A stretch of DNA of 64,000 nt from NCBI GenBank assembly GCA_963715895.1, contig OY970284.1, positions 2,232,001 through 2,296,000 on the forward strand. The letters run 5' to 3'. Below the pieces are notes generated by a model. That model saw only the letters and a program-made list of their open reading frames with translations. It was not told the origin of the DNA and searched no databases. Of this stretch, positions 9,181-15,859 are shown one piece after another. Positions within the stretch are counted from its first letter, which is position 1, and every line of letters begins with the position of its first letter. The DNA is from JADGNZ01 sp963715895. Lineage in GTDB: Bacteria; Acidobacteriota; Thermoanaerobaculia; Gp7-AA8. The position numbers and the translations under genes are program-made.

Positions 9181-9497
9181 GAGTCCACTAGTGAGCTCGT
9201 GGAGTCCACTAGTGGACTCGTGGAGACCACTAGTAAGCTCGTGCAGTCCACTAGTGAGCTCGTGGAGTCCACTAGTGAGGTCGTGGAGTCCACTAGTGGA
9301 CTCGTGGAGTCCACTAAGTAGACTCGTGGAGTCCACTAGTAAGCTCGTGGAGTCCATTAGTGGACTCGTGGAGTGGACTAAGTGGCCTCGTGGAGTCCAC
9401 TAGTAAGCTCGTGGAGTCCATTAGTGGACTCGTGGAGTCGACTAGTGGACTCGCTGAGTCCATTCATGGGCTCGTGGAGTCCAATCTCGGACTACTG
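9181..9497. repeat. 21-bp tandem array with palindromic unit, 15 copies
   Basis: Fifteen units of consensus GAGTCCACTAGTGGACTC plus GTG run head to tail; two units have a one-base insertion (22 bp) and the last two are diverged. The 18-bp core is a perfect palindrome around ACTAGT, so the array can fold many ways. Because 21 bp equals seven codons, the array is open in several frames on both strands (heptads such as ESTSELV on plus and DSTSPLV on minus). No start, ribosome site or conserved flanking domain makes one frame convincing, so it is treated as a minisatellite. Confidence 0.9.
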
Positions 9498-9576
9498 GAG
9501 CCGACTTACCACTTTTGGCCGTTCAAGATCGTCTTCCGCAGCCTGTTGGCCGTTTGGAAAGTGCGTGCCGCCGCGT

Positions 9577-9894
9577 CTACCCCTGTGTCCTCTCTTGCGG
9601 AAACGGCCAGTTCACGGCCTCGGCGAACCCGGCGATCGACGCGCCGAGGCGCTCGCGGTCGGCGTAGGCCAGCCCGTGCAGCACGCGCGTCAGCAGCGCG
9701 CCGGCGCTCTCGCTGTTCTCCTCGGCCAGGCACTCGATCGCCGCGACGACGTAGCGCGGCAGTCGCACCGTAACCTCTCGCGTCCGAACCCCCGTCGGCA
9801 GGACGAGCGCCGCATCCCTCCCCAGCGCCTCCTCGATAGCATCGATAGGCCAGACATGCACGGCCTGCTCCGCCACCTCATGAATGTCGATCAT
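9577..9894 (-). CDS. Small probable ribbon-helix-helix-like protein
   Basis: A 105-residue protein starting at the ATG at 9894, which overlaps the stop of the upstream gene as ATGA; a further ATG at 9906 is possible. The central part, from RTREVTVRLPRYVVAAI to the following helices (residues about 43-80), resembles a ribbon-helix-helix strand followed by two helices, as in CopG-type regulators and antitoxins. The N-terminus (IDIHEVAEQAVHVW) is helical. It forms a two-gene operon with the small helix-turn-helix-like gene before it. No toxin partner is recognisable next to it. Function is not known. Confidence 0.5.
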   Translation of the reverse strand: MIDIHEVAEQAVHVWPIDAIEEALGRDAALVLPTGVRTREVTVRLPRYVVAAIECLAEENSESAGALLTRVLHGLAYADRERLGASIAGFAEAVNWPFPQERTQG

Positions 9895-10058
9895 CGCCCG
9901 CCGCACCCCGCCGCCGCCTCGATCTCGCCCTCCTCGATCGCCGCCGCGATCTCCCCGCCCGACCTCCCGAGCAACCGCGCCCCGTCCTCGATAGTGACGC
10001 GCGCCTCGTCATGTAGGAAGATGGAGCGAATGCGTTCGGTGACGGTGGGGTCGAGCAT
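9891..10058 (-). CDS. 55-residue helix-turn-helix-like small protein
   Basis: The ATG at 10058 lies 29 nt downstream of a good sigma-70 promoter and is the first start after it, so the longer frame reading back into the promoter is rejected. The segment RVTIEDGARLLGRSGGEIAA (residues about 20-39) resembles the helix-turn-helix of excisionase/MerR-like small proteins. It overlaps the following gene by 4 nt (ATGA), so the two are translationally coupled. It is transcribed divergently from the XRE regulator at 10122. Identity beyond this is unknown. Confidence 0.5.
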   Translation of the reverse strand: MLDPTVTERIRSIFLHDEARVTIEDGARLLGRSGGEIAAAIEEGEIEAAAGCGGR

Positions 10059-10086
10059 GTTCAGGCACCTCGTGTTTACATAGAGT

Positions 10087-10115
10087 ATTATGTATCCTAC
10101 TTCTCCGCTTGTCAA
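10087..10115 (-). promoter_or_regulatory. Sigma-70-like promoter for the small RHH/HTH operon
   Basis: On the minus strand TTGACA (10115-10110) is followed after exactly 17 bp by CATAAT (10092-10087). Transcription would begin near 10080, 22 nt before the ATG at 10058. It lies in the 63-bp gap shared with the divergent XRE gene, so that regulator could bind here. Confidence 0.65.
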
Positions 10116-10121
10116 GGTCAG

Positions 10122-10385
10122 TTGCCGCTTGTGAAAGAACCAAGTGCGGCAGCCGTGGTGCTGGGACAGCGCGTGCGAGAGCTGCGCACGAAGCGGCATC
10201 TGACGCAGCAAGCGCTGGCGGAGGCGGCCGGCATCCCGCAGACGCACGTCAGCGCCATCGAGCTTGGAGTGATGCTCCCGAGCCTCATCACCGTCATTCG
10301 TTTGGCGATTGCGCTCGAGTGCAAGGTGGCTGCGCTTGTCATTTCGTTCGACAAAACCGACCTGGCCGCTCTCCTGCCGAAATAG
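10122..10385 (+). CDS. XRE-family helix-turn-helix regulator
   Basis: An 87-residue protein. Residues about 17-75 form a standard HTH_3 domain: GQRVRELRTKRHLTQQALAE, then AGIPQTHVSAIE and a third-helix region ending LAIALECKVAALV. It has no extra domain, which is typical of single-domain regulators of phage, toxin-antitoxin or mobile loci. The TTG at 10122 has AAGG four bases upstream; a GTG at 10131 is the alternative. It is divergent from the small RHH/HTH operon and lies 74 nt before the HEPN-like gene, so it may control one or both. Confidence 0.8.
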   Translation: MPLVKEPSAAAVVLGQRVRELRTKRHLTQQALAEAAGIPQTHVSAIELGVMLPSLITVIRLAIALECKVAALVISFDKTDLAALLPK

Positions 10386-10459
10386 GACAGGCCGTCCTCT
10401 TCCTCAATGGAGATGCGATGTGCATCCGTGCGGCGCGAGCGTCGAGCTACACTGACCCC

Positions 10460-11491
10460 ATGCCCACCGAAGCCGAGATCATCGAGAGCGTTACGATCGC
10501 TATCGAGGGCTGCTTACAACTCCCCATCTTTGAGCGTCACAAGCGCGACGTTATCTCAGGACTCCTCTGGAAGATCACGGAGGCGCGGGGCAAATACGAG
10601 ACACGCTACCGGAGCCGCGGATCGATGGAATCCGGCGCGAAACTGCGGCACGACCACGTCTTTACGCGGAAGGACATCACGGACAGGATCATCGCGGAAC
10701 CGGAACGCGCGCGGGAGATTCTCCGGGACGCCATCGCATGCGTGGTCACGGTCGAGGAGCACGAGCGGCTGACTCGGATTGGCGAAACGATGCGTGGGTG
10801 GGCGCGCTACACCGAGGCGGGCATTGAGGTCATCCACACGGAAGACTGCACCGTAGCTACGCCGCACGGAACCCGGTATCCCTTCTGGCTCATCGACGGG
10901 AAGCTTCTGGAGTCCGATTTCTTCCTGGAGCAGCTTCGAGCGGCTCCAGACCTGGACGCGGCCCGGTACTACTTCAGCGCGTTCCTCTCCGCGGCTCGCA
11001 GCGTGACCTTCGCCTTGCAGAAGTGCCTGGGAGGGCTCGCGCACTTCGACGGGTGGTACGAGGATCGGCAGAACGAATTGCGGCATCACGCGATCGCGAC
11101 CTACTTCAAGGACATTCGCGATCAGGTCATTCATCAGGGGCTGAATCCACTCGAACGCCACGTTCGTGGCGTGGGCGCTATCGTTGGTTCAAACTTCTAC
11201 TTGGTCGAGGGAGCGCCCGAGCGGGATGTCGTGGTCGCCGGAACGGCGTACATGGCAATTCTCGTCCGCATTGCTGGTGATGCCTACGAGCGATTTTGGA
11301 CGAGTATCGACCTGCCCGACACGCTCACGCCGGAGGATCTTGCTTCGCGTGGGCAGACGATCGAGGACATCGAGGAAGAGTTCGGCTTTTCGCGTGGGTG
11401 GTCAGCCAGTCTCGCGCTGGATCAGCGCTTGGCGTGGATGAAGGAGTTCTCAAAGACCGAGATATCGCGACTTCGCCACCGCTACCCGTGA
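10460..11491 (+). CDS. Uncharacterised protein with a HEPN-like segment
   Basis: A 343-residue protein starting at the ATG at 10460; the frame is open further upstream but overlaps the XRE gene. The family is not certain. In the middle, about residues 168-235, the text ARYYFSAFLSAARSVTFALQ followed by WYEDRQNELRHHAIATYFKD and IRDQVIHQG looks like a four-helix segment, and R-D-Q-V-I-H fits the R-x4-6-H signature of HEPN ribonuclease-like domains. The next gene has nucleotidyltransferase-like motifs, an arrangement reminiscent of HEPN/MNT toxin-antitoxin pairs, although those are normally much smaller and directly adjacent (here the gap is 137 nt). No membrane segment or signal peptide is present. 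Confidence 0.55.
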   Translation: MPTEAEIIESVTIAIEGCLQLPIFERHKRDVISGLLWKITEARGKYETRYRSRGSMESGAKLRHDHVFTRKDITDRIIAEPERAREILRDAIACVVTVEEHERLTRIGETMRGWARYTEAGIEVIHTEDCTVATPHGTRYPFWLIDGKLLESDFFLEQLRAAPDLDAARYYFSAFLSAARSVTFALQKCLGGLAHFDGWYEDRQNELRHHAIATYFKDIRDQVIHQGLNPLERHVRGVGAIVGSNFYLVEGAPERDVVVAGTAYMAILVRIAGDAYERFWTSIDLPDTLTPEDLASRGQTIEDIEEEFGFSRGWSASLALDQRLAWMKEFSKTEISRLRHRYP

Positions 11492-11628
11492 GCACGTATC
11501 GACGAGTGCGACAATCTGCGCGAGTGGCGGCCATTCTCGAAAGGCTCAGGATGCGATCGTCCCTCAGAGAGTGGTCGAGGGCCGTAGCCCAGGCCCTACA
11601 AGGTTCCGATCCAAGCATGCGAGGATAA

Positions 11629-12081
11629 ATGCCCCTGACCGTCGACGAGTTCGCTGAGATCCTTCAGCACAAGACCGACATGGAGATCGTGGACGACATC
11701 TTGGTGTCCCCGGGTGTTCTCCACGTCACCGAGTCGGACATTGCTCACATCGAGCAACGGGTGCGGGAGGTGTTCGGCGTGGGCGAAGGAAGCCTCGTGG
11801 TGCACACCGTGGGGTCAGCGAAGTTACGCTGTTCAATCATCGAAAAACGGATCCAAGGCGAACTGTTACCGAGGTTTCGACCGTTTTGTGTTGACTCAGA
11901 TATCGACGTTGCTGTGATCAGTGGGATCAGGACGGTCTGCTCCCTTCAATCGATAGCTGCCCATCTAGGCTTCCGCTGCATTCGCTTCCGTCGATTGAAT
12001 GGAGTAGGTCGTCTCCTCTACATCCCTATCGAGGCTTTCGATTCTCTAACCACTCGATTCCCGGATGTCCCAAAGAGCTGA
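11629..12081 (+). CDS. Nucleotidyltransferase-like protein, possibly shortened
   Basis: A 150-residue protein with a good ribosome site (GAGG, 6 nt before the ATG at 11629). Residues 61-68 (HTVGSAKL) followed by DSDIDVAVIS at 89-98 match the GS...DxD pattern of the MNT/DNA polymerase beta nucleotidyltransferase fold; RPFCVDSDIDVAV is the most telling stretch. The C-terminal part after about residue 105 lacks an obvious continuation of that fold and the stop comes early, so the gene may be truncated or diverged. Following the HEPN-like gene on the same strand, it could be its antitoxin partner. It may also be a solitary regulatory NTase. Confidence 0.5.
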   Translation: MPLTVDEFAEILQHKTDMEIVDDILVSPGVLHVTESDIAHIEQRVREVFGVGEGSLVVHTVGSAKLRCSIIEKRIQGELLPRFRPFCVDSDIDVAVISGIRTVCSLQSIAAHLGFRCIRFRRLNGVGRLLYIPIEAFDSLTTRFPDVPKS

Positions 12082-12111
12082 GGTTCGGCATAACTTCTCC
12101 GTACCAAGCGG

Positions 12112-12464
12112 ACGGGATTTGTCTAGTGGATATCGGACAAAGGTGCGACCGGAGGATGGTAGGCTCCTTGCCGGTCGCGTAAGTGGGTTTCTCTATTCTT
12201 TGGCTCGGTAAGCCGAGGAAAGGAACTACCCCTTACACGTGCCATACCGCGATCCCACGTCCTTAACCCAGTTGTCTAACGCCTACCCGTTGGCGACGCC
12301 GGTGGGCCGTGGTTATCCCGCGCTTCCGGGTGTTTTCGGCTCGGTGAAAATACTTGAGGAACATAGATCCTCCTTTCAACCGAGAGAGCTTCAGCTCTCG
12401 CCGTCGCGCCGGATTTTATCACCCGGGCGACGAGTTCCGGCGGGGGTCATGGCAAGATACGATC
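12112..12464. other. Hairpin-rich non-coding interval, possible structured RNA
   Basis: No gene is supported in the 383 bp between the NTase-like and HNH genes. The first two thirds fold into successive perfect stems: TTTGTC/GACAAA (about 12118-12138), GCGACCGG/CCGGTCGC (about 12146-12180), a larger GTAAG...CTTAC stem enclosing CTCGG-TAAG-CCGAG (about 12179-12236), ACGTG/CACGT (about 12236-12265), and near 12382 GAGAGC-TTCA-GCTCTC. Such density is above what neighbouring intergenic DNA shows, but it matches no RNA family recognised here and has no domain V like the intron at 8141. Confidence 0.4.
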
Positions 12465-13352
12465 ATGAGTGAGCGAGACGATTTCCCTGAGGGTGTGAAG
12501 CGGGTTCTCGCCGAGAGGGTCGGCTACCGGTGCTCTCATCCAGAATGCGGCGCGCTGACGAGCGGTCCGCACACGGAGCCGGGCAAACGGGTGAGCGTCG
12601 GCGTGGCGGCGCACATCACGGCCGCGGCCGAGGGTGGACCGCGCTACAACCCGAATCTGACCCCGGAGGAGCGGAAGGCGCCCGAGAACGGGATCTGGAT
12701 GTGCCAGACGCACGGAACACTCGTGGACCGCGATCACGTGCGCTTTCCGGAGCCGATGTTGCGGGAATGGAAGGCACGGGCCGAGGACGAGGCACTCGCG
12801 TCAATCGGTAAAACCGGTGGCTGGCCGGCGGATGAGAAGGTCGTTCCGGCGCTTTCAGGCAAGCTCAGAGCGCCGCGGCCGGAACCCGATCCGGAAACGC
12901 TGGCACTTGATCTTCTACGGAAACACTATGCCGCCTACATGCGGGTCGTGCGGCTGATCGACGACATCGGAAGGTTGCCAGAGAACTCAATCGTGAACAT
13001 CGCCCGCTCGCCGGCCTATTACGACAAAAAGAATGCCCTGCTGGCGAAGTTCGGCGAGGACTACACGGCGATGCAGCAAGACCTCGAGACGGCCGTAACG
13101 ACTCTCGAAGTCGTACGGGATGCGGCGCCGGAACCCGCGGAAAAAGAAGCCATCGACGCGATCATTTCCGCCGTGCAGGAGGTCGCGACGACGGTTGATG
13201 CGATGGTCTCCTGGACGCAGGACAAGCATAACGAGCCGGTCGGCCTCAGCATGCTTCGAGACCGCCCCAAGGTGTGCGACGACGCGCGCGAAGCTGGCCG
13301 GCACATGAACAAACTCGTCGCGCAGCGATCGATCGCTCGCCAGTCTCGCTAA
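12465..13352 (+). CDS. HNH-nuclease-domain protein
   Basis: A 295-residue protein starting at ATG 12465. Residues 22-27 (CSHPEC) and 74-78 (CQTHG) supply paired cysteines and a histidine; between them GVAAHITAAAEGGPRYNP (about 44-61) and ENGIWMCQTHGTLVD (about 68-82) match the AHI...GG..N...C..H layout of an HNH (beta-beta-alpha metal) nuclease. This version, with NGIWMC..HG..VD..., is seen in proteins of defence-rich islands. The remaining 200 residues are alpha-helical with no named domain. It follows the structured interval and sits with TA-like genes, which fits a defence or mobile role, but the partner and target are unknown. Confidence 0.7.
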   Translation: MSERDDFPEGVKRVLAERVGYRCSHPECGALTSGPHTEPGKRVSVGVAAHITAAAEGGPRYNPNLTPEERKAPENGIWMCQTHGTLVDRDHVRFPEPMLREWKARAEDEALASIGKTGGWPADEKVVPALSGKLRAPRPEPDPETLALDLLRKHYAAYMRVVRLIDDIGRLPENSIVNIARSPAYYDKKNALLAKFGEDYTAMQQDLETAVTTLEVVRDAAPEPAEKEAIDAIISAVQEVATTVDAMVSWTQDKHNEPVGLSMLRDRPKVCDDAREAGRHMNKLVAQRSIARQSR

Positions 13353-13393
13353 TCCGGAGTCCAGGCGGGGAGGCGAGGGGCTCCCTGCGGAGC

Positions 13394-13418
13394 AAAAAGA
13401 AAGCCGCCCGAAGGCGGC
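13394..13418 (-). terminator. Intrinsic terminator reading on the minus strand
   Basis: On the minus strand a GCCGCC-TTCG-GGCGGC hairpin (13418-13403) is followed by TTTCTTTTT (13402-13394). The stable UUCG loop and T-run make it a convincing rho-independent terminator. No minus-strand gene lies just upstream of it, so it either ends an unannotated RNA starting before 13560 or merely weakly serves the plus-strand HNH gene. Confidence 0.7.
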
Positions 13419-13464
13419 GCGAATCGAAGGGAAGCAGATCGTAAAGGGGAAAGCTGGAGTCGGA

Positions 13465-13510
13465 TCTGGAAAATCAACTTAACTCCCGCTCGTTACGTTG
13501 ATTTTCCAGA
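13465..13510. repeat. Perfect 14-bp inverted repeat (hairpin)
   Basis: TCTGGAAAATCAAC (13465-13478) and GTTGATTTTCCAGA (13497-13510) are exact reverse complements around an 18-nt loop. No T-run follows on either strand. It could be an operator upstream of the DHFR-like gene at 13578, or the main stem of a small minus-strand RNA ended by the terminator at 13394. Confidence 0.75.
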
Positions 13511-13577
13511 TACGACCGGCACTTCCCTCCGAGCCGGTCTAGACTCCCGAAACGGACTGACAGAAAGGCATGGCGCC

Positions 13578-14147
13578 ATGCGGAAACTGATCTACGGCAT
13601 GAACCTGACCCTGGACGGCTACGTCGCCGCGCCCGGCGACGACCTCGGCTGGAGCGGGCCGAGCGACGAGCTGTTTCAGTGGTGGCTCGACCAGGAGCTG
13701 GCGATCGGCCTGTTGTTGTACGGGCGCAAGCTGTGGGAAACCATGAGCTCCTACTGGCCGACCGGCGACCAGCAGCCGGGTGCTACCCCGGCGCAGATCG
13801 AGTTTGCGCGGAACTGGCGGGATACGCCGAAGGTGGTGTTCTCCTCGACGGTCGACAAGGTCGACTGGAACACTCGCCTGGTCACCGGCGACGCGGTCGC
13901 GGAGATCACCCGGCTCAAGGCCGAGGACGGCGAGCCGATGAGGGTTGGTGGCGCAGCGCTCGCTGGGGCGGCCATGCGGGCCGGGCTGATCGACGAGTAC
14001 GAGATCGTGACCCATCCGGTGCTGGTGGGCGGCGGCACACCGTTCTTCACCGCGCTGGATCGCTGGGTGAACCTGAACCTGGTGGAGACGCGGACGTTTC
14101 CCGGCGGCGTGGTCCTGACCAGGTACGAGACGAGGCGTTGCGCGTGA
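13578..14147 (+). CDS. Dihydrofolate-reductase-family (RibD C-terminal-like) protein
   Basis: A 189-residue protein with GAAAGG 7-12 nt upstream of its ATG. It begins RKLIYGMNLTLDGYVA, the first strand and loop of the RibD_C/DHFR-like fold, continues with LLLYGRKLWETM and KVVFSSTVDKVDWNTRL, and has a glycine-rich NADPH-contact segment RVGGAALAGAAMRAGLIDEY (about 121-140) followed by the HPVLVGGGTPFF motif. These small YwjB/YyaP-type proteins are NADPH-dependent reductases of unknown substrate, not the folate enzyme of housekeeping metabolism. It stands alone in the accessory region and shows codon usage like its neighbours. Confidence 0.85.
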   Translation: MRKLIYGMNLTLDGYVAAPGDDLGWSGPSDELFQWWLDQELAIGLLLYGRKLWETMSSYWPTGDQQPGATPAQIEFARNWRDTPKVVFSSTVDKVDWNTRLVTGDAVAEITRLKAEDGEPMRVGGAALAGAAMRAGLIDEYEIVTHPVLVGGGTPFFTALDRWVNLNLVETRTFPGGVVLTRYETRRCA

Positions 14148-14175
14148 TTCCTTTGCTGATGTCAGGCACGATCGC

Positions 14176-14436
14176 TCATTCGTAGGCTTTGCTGCGATGA
14201 CGGATATAGATGATATCCACCACACGTTGGCCGTCATCGATCGCGAAGATGACGCGCCAGTCGCTCACACGAATCCTCCACCGCGTTGGCTCTCCCTCCA
14301 GCTTCTTGACACCATGTGGCCGCGGTATCCGGGCCAGCGACTCGATCTTCGCGGCGATTCGTGTGGCAACGCTGACGGGGAGGTTGTCGAGCTCCTTTGC
14401 CGCCGACGGTTTGATGACGACGTGATAATCAGGCAC
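14176..14436 (-). CDS. RelE/ParE-family toxin
   Basis: An 86-residue protein. The layout is typical of RelE/ParE toxins: an N-terminal strand YHVVIKPSAAKELDNLP, a helical hairpin, GVKKLEGEPTRWRIRVSDWR in the core and a final VVDIIYIRHRSKAYE strand. The basic and aromatic residues R67-region H-R-S-K-A-Y at the C-terminus are those used by RelE-type mRNA interferases. It overlaps the antitoxin gene before it by 8 nt, as expected for a type II pair translated together. Full length, so probably functional. Confidence 0.9.
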   Translation of the reverse strand: MPDYHVVIKPSAAKELDNLPVSVATRIAAKIESLARIPRPHGVKKLEGEPTRWRIRVSDWRVIFAIDDGQRVVDIIYIRHRSKAYE

Positions 14437-14623
14437 GCGTTTGGCGCTTGCGTCGTTCGAGGCGGCGTTTCACTACCTCAAACGAGACGCTTTTCTCGTG
14501 CGCGCGGGAATCTGCGACGAGTTGATCGTGGATGTCTTCCCACAACTTGCCGTACCGTGCCAGGTCGATCTGCACGGCCACCTTCTTACCTTTGTCGTCG
14601 GTAACGAACTGGATGCCTTCCAT
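14429..14623 (-). CDS. Antitoxin of the RelE-type pair
   Basis: A 64-residue protein starting at ATG 14623 with GGAGAGG 3-9 nt upstream. The longer frame reading from 14836 is rejected because it lacks a ribosome site. The N-terminus (MEGIQFVTDDKGKKVAVQID) resembles antitoxins that pair with RelE/ParE toxins, a short beta segment for DNA binding followed by helices that wrap the toxin; the C-terminus is very basic (VVKRRLERRKRQTRA). It precedes and overlaps the toxin by 8 nt, and presumably represses the pair. Confidence 0.8.
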   Translation of the reverse strand: MEGIQFVTDDKGKKVAVQIDLARYGKLWEDIHDQLVADSRAHEKSVSFEVVKRRLERRKRQTRA

Positions 14624-14905
14624 TGCCTCTCCTTGTTCGCAGGTGGCAACGATGATTGCACGAGATGACTTCCCGCGCCCCATCCACGAACGCGCGCGGA
14701 AGGAACCGTAGCGCGCGGGCGACCGTCTCACCAGCATGATGACGATTTTCGTATCAGAACCGAACGCGTTCGGGAAGCCGGTGGCGAACGTCGTCGTCCT
14801 CGTGACAGACGGCGTCCAGACCGTCGATCCCGACACGTCGGCGCACCTCGCACTACGAAACGAACGGCCTCCCGCGGTGGCTTCGACCGCCGATCGCGAC
14901 GCTTC

Positions 14906-15331
14906 TCATGCCCCTGGATAAATCGTGACTATCTTGACGGCGCGAGCGCGATGGATCGAACGGGATGGCTTCTCCGTCGTGATCAATTCGGAGGCGCCGA
15001 CACACGCTGCGGCAGCTACGTGGAGGGCATCCATCGCCTCAACGCCGTTTGTCGATGCCTCGCGCATCGCGATTTCCGCGACGGCAGCGAGATCCGTTGC
15101 CCAGTGACTCACCGTTGCAAAGAACGCCTCATAAAACTCCGCCTCGGCGACTCGCTTGTTGAACAAGGCTTGCGGAAGAACCTCGAGTCGCAGGAAAGGG
15201 CTTGCGGCAAATTCTCTTTCAGGGTCGTCGAGGATCTCCATCGCACGGGCGGCCTGGATATTGCCGCCTCGGGCGGCGGCGATCAGCACGCCGGCATCCA
15301 CGAACGTCCGCTTCACGACCCTTCTCGCCAC
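14906..15331 (-). CDS. PIN-domain (VapC-like) toxin
   Basis: A 141-residue PIN protein. Acidic residues expected for metal binding are visible: D12 in RTFVDAGVLIAAA, E49 in FLRLEVLPQ, and the pair region EAMDALHVAAAACVGA (about residues 98-113) followed by ELITTEKPS, the usual third acidic site and PIN closing strand. PIN toxins cleave structured RNAs such as tRNA. It overlaps its antitoxin by 19 nt and follows it, the standard order. The 282 bp between this gene and the antitoxin at 14623 (14624-14905) show no supported gene. Confidence 0.88.
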   Translation of the reverse strand: MARRVVKRTFVDAGVLIAAARGGNIQAARAMEILDDPEREFAASPFLRLEVLPQALFNKRVAEAEFYEAFFATVSHWATDLAAVAEIAMREASTNGVEAMDALHVAAAACVGASELITTEKPSRSIHRARAVKIVTIYPGA

Positions 15332-15558
15332 CCTCCGCGCCGGACGGCAACTTCACTCTCGATCTCGTCCCAACCCAGAGGAGCCATGCCTGACATGGCG
15401 ATCTCCGCACGCAGCTCGCGCAGGCGGCGGCCGAGCGGAGTTCTTGCCTCGCTGGCGGTTTGAATCGTCACGTGCACCTCGGCGTTCTCGGGTAAGTCCA
15501 CGGGATGTTTGAGCGTGAGGATGCCGTTCTCGTAGACAGCGTCAATGTCGATCGTCAT
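15313..15558 (-). CDS. DUF104/AF2212-like antitoxin of the PIN toxin
   Basis: An 81-residue protein. The first 33 residues (MTIDIDAVYENGILTLKHPV then DLPENAEVHVTI) match the DUF104 (AF2212-like) beta-barrel DNA-binding fold, which pairs with VapC toxins. The C-terminal 45 residues are helical and should neutralise the toxin. The stop lies within the start region of the PIN gene (19-nt overlap), so the two are co-expressed and probably autoregulated. Confidence 0.85.
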   Translation of the reverse strand: MTIDIDAVYENGILTLKHPVDLPENAEVHVTIQTASEARTPLGRRLRELRAEIAMSGMAPLGWDEIESEVAVRRGGWREGS

Positions 15559-15634
15559 CCGCTCAATGATACCTCAGCCCGGTGAGCGGCCAACGGGCCG
15601 CGCCGCGCCGATGGCTTGGCCGGCTGGTTGACGA

Positions 15635-15690
15635 AAGGCTTATCCACAGATGACGCAGATAGAACGCAGATGGAAGACGGTCTTATCCTG
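15635..15690. repeat. Single arm of the GCAGATGACGCAGAT repeat family
   Basis: ACGAAAGGCTTATCCACAGA followed by TGACGCAGATAGAACGCAGA closely matches the left arm at 5943-5980, including the preceding CGAAAGGC. The partner arm is missing here. The rest of 15559-15811 contains no supported gene. Confidence 0.75.
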
Positions 15691-15811
15691 AGAAAAACGC
15701 GTGGGGGGCAGACCTTTGTTTTCCAAACACGCCCCTGGTTACTATGAAGCTGACTCGGCGAAAGTGAAGAAGAGGTCTTTCGGCCGCGCTTCGAACAGGC
15801 ACCCAAAACAA

Positions 15812-15845
15812 AAACGCCCCGCGGTGTTGCCACCGCGGGGCGTTT
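15812..15845 (-). terminator. Intrinsic terminator of the S53 protease gene
   Basis: AAACGCCCCGCGGTG (15812-15826) and CACCGCGGGGCGTTT (15831-15845) pair perfectly around a four-base loop. Read on the minus strand the stem starts 15 nt after the stop codon at 15860 and runs into TTTTTGTTTTGGG, a textbook rho-independent terminator. Confidence 0.92.
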
Positions 15846-15859
15846 CAGTGAAAGCCTGC

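Noticed and set aside
8334..9357. Open frames through the group II intron and 21-bp array
   Set aside because: They cross domain V of the intron or consist of heptads caused by the palindromic unit; no start with a ribosome site.
13465..13510. Possible integron attC site
   Set aside because: The CAAC/GTTG arms recall attC ends, but there is no integrase gene, no cassette order and no bulged-base asymmetry.
14736..14921. 61-codon plus-strand ORF between the two TA loci
   Set aside because: No ribosome site and no motif; the interval is too short and overlaps the PIN toxin 3' end.
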